Shown piece by piece: positions 52,380 through 59,661 of a DNA stretch of 64,000 nt. Below the pieces are notes generated by a model. The model worked only from the letters and a program-made list of their open reading frames with translations, was not told the origin of the DNA and made no database searches. Position 1 is the stretch's first letter, and the number at the start of each line of letters is the position of its first letter. A program made the position numbers and the translations under genes. This DNA is from an uncultured Prevotellaceae bacterium (GTDB lineage Bacteria; Bacteroidota; Bacteroidia; Bacteroidales; Bacteroidaceae): contig CADAAR010000012.1 in assembly GCA_902785945.1 (NCBI GenBank), positions 97,556 to 161,555 on the forward strand, read 5' to 3'.

Positions 52380-52623
52380 TTTTGCAAGTAGAACCGGGAT
52401 GGCCATCCATTTTTTGCTGGAAGGCCTCGTAACACTTTTTTGTAGGCCTTGGAAAAAGTGTTGGAAGGCCTTGTAAAAAAAGCCCGTCAAACGAAAGAAG
52501 GCGCGACCCTCACGAGCTGCGCCTTTTTCCTGAAAACAATCTTTCTAACTTAATAACTAACCTAACTATTAACAATTAACTAACTAATTCTCTAACATAT
52601 TGTATGAAGCATTTTTTCTGGTG

Positions 52624-52740
52624 CAAAGGTAGGTAGATTTCACCATATCGCTGATAAAATATGTTTCATCAACATGCAAAAATCGTTCATTCTGCAGCAA
52701 AACTGACTATTTGAAACAATTCTGCTACAGAATGAACGAT
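52624..52740 (-). promoter_or_regulatory. far susC promoter with 21-bp direct-repeat operator
   Basis: Minus strand: -7 box TACCTTTG at complement 52624-52631; half-site ATGAAACAT at complement 52661-52669; half-site ATGAACGAT at complement 52682-52690. Again 30 and 21 bp. Opposite pair TTGAAACAA (52711-52719) and ATGAACGAT (52732-52740), also 21 bp apart, with a perfect 13-bp inverted repeat (52682-52694 with 52728-52740). No -33 box. Confidence 0.72.
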
Positions 52741-52753
52741 TAATACTAACACT

Positions 52754-54325
52754 TTATTTCGCTTGCAAATCAGAAGGACTGACGCCGAATTCGTCCTTAA
52801 AGCACTTGGTGAAGTAGCTGGGTGCAGTGAAACCTACTTCATAAGCCACCTCGGACACATTCTTGCCCGATGTGAGCAGAAGCTGGTAGCCGCGATTGAG
52901 ACGAGCTGTACGAAGCAGTTCTACAGGCGATGAACCAGAGATGGACTTTACCTTGCGATAGAGTTGTACGCGACTGAGATTCATCGCTGATGCCAGATCG
53001 TCGACACTCAGATCGCTGTCGGACAAACGAGCCTCAACCACTTTCTTAAAATGTACGATAAAGAGGGGTTCCTGAACATCATCAGAAGATTCTCCAGATT
53101 CTTTATCTTGTTCTTCAGGCTCCGCAGTGGGCGCCTCTGATTCAGTTTCCTGCTCCTGCTCAACGGGAATCTCCAGATTCCACAGGTTATTGACCACACG
53201 TTCGTGCTGAGCCGAGACCTTGCCACGATGGTATAGGGTGAAGAGCACCAAGACCAATAATAACAAGGCTATCAGAACCAGCGCCAGGAGCGTTATCGTG
53301 CGCTGCGTGGCGAGTTGCTGCAGATAGCCGCTGGCCTGCTCCTGAAGTTTCTCCAGATTCTGGGCTTGTCGCATCACCTCGTCGCTCTCGAGCAACAACA
53401 CTTTGGCATTCTCATGTGTCACCAGAGCCGACGTGAGCATGGTCTCTTTCTCATAAGGCTTTCCATCGAGAATATCCAATGCGATCTGCAGGAGCTGATC
53501 GCCACGTGTAGGATAGATATAAGAGGCTTCGAGCAGCGAGTCTTGTACCTGCCTAATACCACCGTTCTCACCAGGCAGTCCGTCGATGCCACAGAAGAGC
53601 GGCAACTGCACCCCACGCTCTGAAAAGGCCTTGCGAGCACCCATAGCAGACCGGTCGTTGTGACCGAATACGAGATCGATGCCCTGGAGGTCTCCCTTAT
53701 AGGCTTTCACCGCCTCGTAGGCCGTCGGCTCCGTCCAGTCGCCTTGTATCGTTGCCACCACCTCCACACCCGAATCCTTCAGTGCATCAGTGAAACCATC
53801 ATGCCGTTCATCGGCCGGCGAAGAGCCCTTCAGTCCTAAAATCTCCATCACCTTGCCCTTTCCATTGAGACGCGACACCACATACTCACCCATCTGATGG
53901 CCCATCTCATAGTTGTCGGCACTGACAAAGGCTGTGTATTTCTGTGAATCGGTCTTACGCTCAAACACAATAACCGGGATGCCTTTGTCGTAAGCACGGT
54001 CGATGGCTGGAGATACAGACGAGAGTTGGTTGGGAGCCACAATCAGCAGGTCGATGCCACTTTCGACAAGACTGTCGATCTGTTGCGACTGCCGCTCTGA
54101 GTTGTCGTAGGCCGAGGCAAAGCGCAGTTCCACTCCTTCGTGGAAATTGGTTTCCATCTGCATCTCTGAGTTCTGCCAGTGACGCCAGATGTCTTCGGAG
54201 CATTGCGAGACGCCAATGATGTGCTGGGGCCTCTTCTCAGAGCAAGAAACCGACAGCATCGCAATCATTGCCACACACAACAATATGCGGGAGGTATTGG
54301 AAAAAGAGTTCTTTATTTGTCTCAT
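52754..54325 (-). CDS. transmembrane one-component regulator: sugar-binding domain fused to AraC domain
   Basis: Predicted activator of the fructan locus. The 523-residue protein has a signal sequence with a lipobox-like SVSC, a periplasmic type-I sugar-binding domain (about residues 35-300: IIGVSQCSEDIWRHW, DLLIVAPNQLSSVSP, FVSADNYEMGHQMGEYV, VFGHNDRSAMGARKAF), a coiled segment, one membrane helix near 338-360 (ITLLALVLIALLLLVLVLF), an acidic cytoplasmic linker and an AraC DNA-binding domain (about 418-523: DLASAMNLSRVQLYRKVK, VAYEVGFTAPSYFTKCFKDE). There is no histidine kinase or receiver domain. BT1754, which controls the Bacteroides levan locus, has the same ends but with a full phosphorelay between them. 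Promoter box TACTTTTG at complement 54354-54361. Confidence 0.9.
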   Translation of the reverse strand: MRQIKNSFSNTSRILLCVAMIAMLSVSCSEKRPQHIIGVSQCSEDIWRHWQNSEMQMETNFHEGVELRFASAYDNSERQSQQIDSLVESGIDLLIVAPNQLSSVSPAIDRAYDKGIPVIVFERKTDSQKYTAFVSADNYEMGHQMGEYVVSRLNGKGKVMEILGLKGSSPADERHDGFTDALKDSGVEVVATIQGDWTEPTAYEAVKAYKGDLQGIDLVFGHNDRSAMGARKAFSERGVQLPLFCGIDGLPGENGGIRQVQDSLLEASYIYPTRGDQLLQIALDILDGKPYEKETMLTSALVTHENAKVLLLESDEVMRQAQNLEKLQEQASGYLQQLATQRTITLLALVLIALLLLVLVLFTLYHRGKVSAQHERVVNNLWNLEIPVEQEQETESEAPTAEPEEQDKESGESSDDVQEPLFIVHFKKVVEARLSDSDLSVDDLASAMNLSRVQLYRKVKSISGSSPVELLRTARLNRGYQLLLTSGKNVSEVAYEVGFTAPSYFTKCFKDEFGVSPSDLQAK

Positions 54326-54432
54326 CTGTAAGGTATTATGTCAATTACGTCTGCAAAAGTAGAAAAAAAAATGAAAAACACAAAATTATTTTTTTCTTTT
54401 TCTCAAATAGAATCCAACTTCATGTAGTTCGT

Positions 54433-57400
54433 CTAATGGCCGATGATTTCAGAGTGGGTAATAAAGTGACGATCCTGAGGGAAGGAACTCGGGGTAATGA
54501 CAAACGGTCGGCCTCCGTCTGGATGAAGGGTAATCCTCTGGAATCGAGGCGCAGAGAGCATATAGCGGTCGGTGGCCGGACAGACGGGATAGAAACCTAT
54601 CGAAGAGAAGATATACCAAGCCGACATCTGACCAGCATCATCGTTGCCAGAGAGTCCGCCAGGGGTGTCATTATACTCTGTATCAAGAATATGGGCCACA
54701 CGGTCGATGGCCTTTTCTCTTTTCCCGATGAAATCGTACAAATAGGCTATCTGATGACAAGGTTCGTTGCCGTGCCAATAGTGCCCCTCAGTAAACATGG
54801 AGTCGAGCTTCGCCTCGAACTTCTGAGGGCCTCCCAAGGCCTCCACCAGTCCATCTACATTATGAGGCACATACCAAGTGTAATGACAGGTAGCACCCTC
54901 CGTGATAAAGGGTTTGCGATGGATAAAATCGAGATTGTCTTCAAACAGCCCTCCATCACTCTTCCGCTTTGTGATCATCTTTGGTTCATGACGACCATCA
55001 CAATAGCCTGTCTTGGGATTGATGACGTTACGCCAGTTCTCAGAACGCCGCATCAATTCTGTGTAATCCTGATTCTTGCCCAACGCCTTTGCCAATTGAG
55101 CCACAGCGAAGTCATCGAAGGCATATTCGAGGGTGCGTGAAGTCTGTTCTTGTGTGTGGTAGGCTTCCTTCACACTATCCTCCAAAGGAATATAGCCATA
55201 CTTCAGATACGAGTCCAGAGCCCTGCGGCCCATGCCATTCTTATATTCATCTAGCGAGGCAGGCGTCTCGAAAGCATTCTTCCGCATGCCCTCATAGGCT
55301 TTCTCTACGTTGAAATCGCGGATTCCCTTCACATAGGCATCGGCCAAAGCCACACTGCAATGGTCGCCAATCATGGCTGCCGTATAGCTATTCCAACAAG
55401 GGAAGATGGGCAGCCAACCACCTTGTTCATACATCGTGACCAACGACTGCATCATATCTGCCGACTGCTGGGGAGCAATGAGGTTGTACAGCGGGTGGAC
55501 GGCACGATAGGTGTCCCACATCGAGAAATCACCATAAAAAACACGTGGTTCAACTTCTGATGACGGTTCCACAACGATGCCATCGGCAAACTTTGGATAA
55601 TCACCTCCCACATCACTCATCTCACGAGGCAGGAAGGAACAGCGATAGAGAGCGCCATAGAACTGATTCACGCGAGCCGTATCCGGATCCTCCACATCGA
55701 TGGTGTGCAGGCGCGTCGTCCACTGTGAAGCTACATTCTCCATCATACTCTCAAAGTCGTGTGCCTCAGCCTCAGCGGCGAAGTTATTAACGGCGCCCTC
55801 TTTCGTAGTAAACGAAGTGGCTGCTTTCAGGATAATCGGCTTATGAGCCTTACCGTTGAAAGTAAACCAAGCGCAGAGACTATCAATTCCAGAATCCACG
55901 ATTTCATCGTAAGCCTGCAAGAGGTAATGCCCACAGAAACCTGCAGGTTCACCCCATCCCTGATAGATACGATGCACAGGGTTGTAGCCATAGATGGTCT
56001 TTTCCTGATTATCAATCTCTAAATATCCCTCACCCTCATCACTATTATGATTGAGAATAACATGCACAGGACCATCTTGCTCTGGCGTAATGCGGAAGAT
56101 GGCCGTATGGCTGCCTCCCGTCACTTCCATCTTCAGATGTTCCTGATACAGAAGGGTGGCATAATAATGAGGATGAGAGATCTCATCTGTGTGAGAGAAA
56201 GGCGTCGCTCTTTCCTCAGGTCGCAGACGCAGCTGGCCTGTTAGAGCCGCCAAGGTAAAGGAACCATAGTCCTGTGTACAGCCTCCCACAATCCAATGGC
56301 TGTTGCGGATACCCTGAAACAGCGAGTCTGTATAATAATAAGGTGCCACGCATTTCTTCTCTGTATCTCGTGTCTGAGGCGTCCAGAAGTTCTGACCATT
56401 AGGAACCAATACAGCAGGCAGCGTCTGACCATGTTCCTCAGAACCTTTACCAAAAAGTCCCGCTGTTTTTGTGTTGGCAGGAGCTGTTCCCACCATCGTA
56501 TTCAAGGCACAAAGCTGACGCAGATGCTCAAAATGGTGCAGACGGTCTGCCACATGCTGCTTCAAATCCTCCCAATAGTAGAGAGGTAAGAGGTAAGAGG
56601 TAAGAGGTGAGAGATTACTAATAGTGGCAGGATGTTCGTTATGTAGTAGTTGCACAAGCACTCGTCCCTGTGCATTTTTATAAAATATCATCTGCAGGTT
56701 TGCTGCCATCGGTAAAAGTTCGTCCATCGGTTTATCCTTCGTATCTATCCCCATCAGCGTCATCAGACGATAGAGGTTTGTATCGTGTCCAAAGCGGAGG
56801 TCTGCCCCTATGTCTCCTCTGGCGATGGCAGCATCAGCATCGGCCTTGATGCGACTCCAGAGCGATGTGGCACATCGGGCAGCAATACCATTATTCATGA
56901 TTTCATCGCCATTATGAAGCGTCATCCGCCTGTTGTTCAGGTTATACACTGTTTTCAATTCCTCTTCTGTAAAGATATCATAGAGCGAAACTTTTAATTC
57001 TACGTCTTGCATATCAGAAGCAATAGTATGCAACTCAGAAAGCAACTTCTCTCTATTTGACTTTGACAAATGACTGGCATCCGTAAACAATGCATTAATA
57101 AACCTGTCGGTAGATATAGGCAACGGCCAATCAAACGAGTGCTCCAGATAGTTCTGTTCTTTTGACTTATAGGCTATCCAAGCCATATCCTCCTCACGCG
57201 TAATAGGATCGATTTTTATCGATGGATTCTGGGCTTTCAGTTCTGCTACAAAATTCTCCATACTGGTCTTGCAGCGATTAACAGTACTCGAATGAGCCGT
57301 GATGTGTGCTTCTGCAGTGAAAAGCTGGGGGAAGTTCTGATACATCCTTCGAGCTATCTGACGATGCTGTCGCCCTCCAAGTGGTGTCAGCAAGCCACCA

Positions 57401-57711
57401 TTGCCTTCCGCATTCTTCCAAATCTTCTCCAATCGCTTGCGCACATCCTTGCCTAACTTCGTCAAACGATTCTTGTCCTTAAATTGCCTGTTAACCCAAG
57501 TATATCGTTTATCATTAGGCAACCATCGTGAACCATGACGACCATAATGGGAGATATAAAACGGTTCGTAGCCCTCTGGAGCAGCTAACATTGTTGTCTC
57601 AGTCACGGGATACGCATAATACACGCCACCCATTTTCTCATATTGGGCAAACAGCGGACCTGCTATCAAGCAGGCCATGCCAAGCAGAAGATATCTATTC
57701 AGTCTATTCAT
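54433..57711 (-). CDS. histidine acid phosphatase fused to GH92 alpha-mannosidase
   Basis: A 1092-residue secreted fusion. Signal peptide ends at LFAQ. Residues ~25-430 are a histidine acid phosphatase with HYGRHGSRW near residue 58 and the proton-donor motif GHDTNLY near 307 (HD type, as in glucose-1-phosphatase and AppA phytase). Residues ~460-1092 are a GH92 exo-alpha-mannosidase with FSMWDTYRAVHPLY, GWLPIFPCWNSYTA, TEGATCHYTWYVPHNVDG and the catalytic-base loop GLSGNDDAGQMSAWY near 1020. The joint suggests removal of phosphate and then mannose from phosphomannan or phosphorylated N-glycans (inference). A TAG stop follows HSEIIGH; nine in-frame codons (TNYMKLDSI) beyond it look like the native end. 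Residues ~372-382 are encoded by a heptamer repeat. Confidence 0.9.
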   Translation of the reverse strand: MNRLNRYLLLGMACLIAGPLFAQYEKMGGVYYAYPVTETTMLAAPEGYEPFYISHYGRHGSRWLPNDKRYTWVNRQFKDKNRLTKLGKDVRKRLEKIWKNAEGNGGLLTPLGGRQHRQIARRMYQNFPQLFTAEAHITAHSSTVNRCKTSMENFVAELKAQNPSIKIDPITREEDMAWIAYKSKEQNYLEHSFDWPLPISTDRFINALFTDASHLSKSNREKLLSELHTIASDMQDVELKVSLYDIFTEEELKTVYNLNNRRMTLHNGDEIMNNGIAARCATSLWSRIKADADAAIARGDIGADLRFGHDTNLYRLMTLMGIDTKDKPMDELLPMAANLQMIFYKNAQGRVLVQLLHNEHPATISNLSPLTSYLLPLYYWEDLKQHVADRLHHFEHLRQLCALNTMVGTAPANTKTAGLFGKGSEEHGQTLPAVLVPNGQNFWTPQTRDTEKKCVAPYYYTDSLFQGIRNSHWIVGGCTQDYGSFTLAALTGQLRLRPEERATPFSHTDEISHPHYYATLLYQEHLKMEVTGGSHTAIFRITPEQDGPVHVILNHNSDEGEGYLEIDNQEKTIYGYNPVHRIYQGWGEPAGFCGHYLLQAYDEIVDSGIDSLCAWFTFNGKAHKPIILKAATSFTTKEGAVNNFAAEAEAHDFESMMENVASQWTTRLHTIDVEDPDTARVNQFYGALYRCSFLPREMSDVGGDYPKFADGIVVEPSSEVEPRVFYGDFSMWDTYRAVHPLYNLIAPQQSADMMQSLVTMYEQGGWLPIFPCWNSYTAAMIGDHCSVALADAYVKGIRDFNVEKAYEGMRKNAFETPASLDEYKNGMGRRALDSYLKYGYIPLEDSVKEAYHTQEQTSRTLEYAFDDFAVAQLAKALGKNQDYTELMRRSENWRNVINPKTGYCDGRHEPKMITKRKSDGGLFEDNLDFIHRKPFITEGATCHYTWYVPHNVDGLVEALGGPQKFEAKLDSMFTEGHYWHGNEPCHQIAYLYDFIGKREKAIDRVAHILDTEYNDTPGGLSGNDDAGQMSAWYIFSSIGFYPVCPATDRYMLSAPRFQRITLHPDGGRPFVITPSSFPQDRHFITHSEIIGH
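56582..56613. repeat. heptanucleotide repeat inside the phosphatase-GH92 gene
   Basis: Four units AGAGGTR (three AGAGGTA, one AGAGGTG) plus AGAG, read from the plus strand. In the gene they encode part of LSPLTSYLLPLYYW. Gain or loss of one unit shifts the frame. Confidence 0.85.
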
Positions 57712-57729
57712 GTCGTTTTCATTTTGGAT

Positions 57730-59661
57730 CTACGCTCTCAACAATTCAAGAACAAATCGTGAGCCTTCTTTATAATCAGTATCCAGCCACAGGTTACCCC
57801 CCATTCGCTGGGCAATGGAACGGGCTACCGTCAATCCTATGCCTGTACCCTCAGCAAACGGGTCGAGCTGGTAAAATTCATCAAAAATATGTTCTGTCTG
57901 GTCAGCAGGAATGCCGATGCCCGTATCTTCGACTATAAATCGAAGCTTCTCGTCTGTATACGTCATACTAAGGGTAATGCTTCCTTCGTGCGTAAACTTC
58001 GCAGCATTCTCCAATAGCTGTGAGAGGGCGCGGATAGCATATATCTTATTGGTGCGCAGATGAATCATCTGAATCTGGTTCACTTCGAATACAACGGTGG
58101 AATCGGCTTCTTTAAGTCTCTGCGGAACCCAGTCAACAGAAGTCGAGCGACCAGGACGGGTGTGGAGAGCTATCTTGGAATGATCGATGGCTTGTGACAC
58201 AATATCCACCACATTCGTCTCGTCATTGCGCTTAATAGAGGCCTCACTGCTGGCATCGCTCAGTTCCAGCATACGGTCTACCAGATTGGTGATACGGTCT
58301 GTGTTCTCTGTAACCCGTTCCTGCAAATCTCTCCTCTCGTCATCAGGCAAATCCATATCCGGATTAGTCAATATCTGTGTGAAACCAGAAACAATGTTCA
58401 ATGGCGTGCGTATCTCATGGGTGATGTTGCGGATAAACTCACTCTTCATCTTCGACGACACCTTCGCCCGTTCATTGGCAAGACGCAAATCCTCATTCGC
58501 CTTCTTTTGTCTGATAGCATTACGCCAGCTATAGAAGACCAGCAGCAAAAGAGCTATCACTATGGAAGAGGCAGCAAGAAGTGTATATAGGAACCTCATA
58601 CGTTGCTGAGACGCCTTGAGTTCATCAACTTGGAACAGCGTGTTCAATTCGTCGAGATGCTGACGGGCATCACGTCCGAAAACAGAATCTTTCTCATGAT
58701 ACAGTCGCTGATAGATCTTTGCTGCCTCAGTGCCCTGTCCCAACATCATCAACGCCTGCGCCCGCACCTCTTCTATATGGTCATCTCTCTCGTTGGTGGT
58801 CATACCGACGCTATCGGCAAAAAGGAGTGCCTTCGCCGCATCACCTCGAGCCAGATTATAACGGGCCTCCATCTTATAGAAATGGTGGAAACTAAGTGAC
58901 CTGTCAATCAGGTGAGCATGGTGTGCAGCTGTATCAAGAGCCAATCTTGCATCGTCGAGTTTGTTCAGTCCGATAAAGGCAGCAGCACGTGCCAGATAGC
59001 AGGCATGCCAACATTCGCGCACATCTGCCGTTTTTACCTTGCCTACCTTGCTATGGAGGAAAGCGAGCCATTCGTTTGTCAGTTTTAACTCACGATCGTA
59101 GGCCTTGTCATAGTCGTAAGCCTTAGCCATACGATAATAGATGCTACTCAACGAACTGAAGTCACCATTCTCATCCTTCATCAGTTCGGCATATCGTTTC
59201 AGCGCCTCAACGGCAGGCTCTGTCTGCTTCATATTCAGATAGATGACACCTATCTGCTTATAGGCCATCGCCCGTCCCAGCTTGTTGTTGCGCTCCTTGG
59301 CATCGTCGAGCATTCGTTGGGTTTCCTGCAAAGACTGTTTCAATTTACCCTGTGCACTCAAGGCATTGGCTTTGAGTTGCCAAGTACGGTAATAATTATC
59401 CCACTGACCATGACTACTGAACCATTCCATTTGGATTTCAGCCTCTTCTGCCTGTTCCTGGGTTTTCGAGAAATTCTTCAAGGTGACGATTTTCTGCCAA
59501 CGGGCCTGACCCTCCTTTTCGACGTTTCCCGTCCGCTGCTCATAGGCAATCAACTCGTCAGCCTTTGCAAGGGCTTCCTTTGCGGCATCCTCGCTCTCCG
59601 GATTTGCACAAATCGTAATGCATCCTGCCAGAAGACATAAGATTAATAGTTGTCGTTTCAT
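57730..59661 (-). CDS. TPR-containing sensor histidine kinase
   Basis: A 643-residue membrane kinase. A signal peptide (ending ICANPES) leads to a periplasmic region of TPR-like helices (about residues 30-345), one membrane helix near 352-376 (TLLAASSIVIALLLLVFYSW), a HisKA domain with the phospho-acceptor His in NITHEIRTPLN near 414, and an ATPase domain (N box LLENAAKFTHEG, G1 EDTGIGI, G2 GTGIGLTVARS). No receiver or DNA-binding domain is attached and no response-regulator gene is nearby. It starts in an ATGA overlap with the upstream GH92 stop and is followed 18 bp later by the phosphatase-GH92 fusion, so it is embedded in a mannosidase operon. Confidence 0.92.
   Translation of the reverse strand: MKRQLLILCLLAGCITICANPESEDAAKEALAKADELIAYEQRTGNVEKEGQARWQKIVTLKNFSKTQEQAEEAEIQMEWFSSHGQWDNYYRTWQLKANALSAQGKLKQSLQETQRMLDDAKERNNKLGRAMAYKQIGVIYLNMKQTEPAVEALKRYAELMKDENGDFSSLSSIYYRMAKAYDYDKAYDRELKLTNEWLAFLHSKVGKVKTADVRECWHACYLARAAAFIGLNKLDDARLALDTAAHHAHLIDRSLSFHHFYKMEARYNLARGDAAKALLFADSVGMTTNERDDHIEEVRAQALMMLGQGTEAAKIYQRLYHEKDSVFGRDARQHLDELNTLFQVDELKASQQRMRFLYTLLAASSIVIALLLLVFYSWRNAIRQKKANEDLRLANERAKVSSKMKSEFIRNITHEIRTPLNIVSGFTQILTNPDMDLPDDERRDLQERVTENTDRITNLVDRMLELSDASSEASIKRNDETNVVDIVSQAIDHSKIALHTRPGRSTSVDWVPQRLKEADSTVVFEVNQIQMIHLRTNKIYAIRALSQLLENAAKFTHEGSITLSMTYTDEKLRFIVEDTGIGIPADQTEHIFDEFYQLDPFAEGTGIGLTVARSIAQRMGGNLWLDTDYKEGSRFVLELLRA

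Larger units (their letters stand above)
52238..52753 (-). promoter_or_regulatory. 516-bp control region between the regulator and susC
   Basis: No gene. Two susC promoters are visible: a near one (box 52285-52292) and a far one (box 52624-52631), each with an operator. The far one would give a leader of about 380 nt. That leader contains a perfect AACACTTTTT/AAAAAGTGTT hairpin (52431-52440 with 52453-52462) with a GTAGGCCTTGG loop, flanked by GGAAGGCCT at 52419-52427 and 52463-52471, and an AAGGCGC/GCGCCTT hairpin (52498-52504 with 52519-52525) that is terminator-like on the plus strand. Confidence 0.7.
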
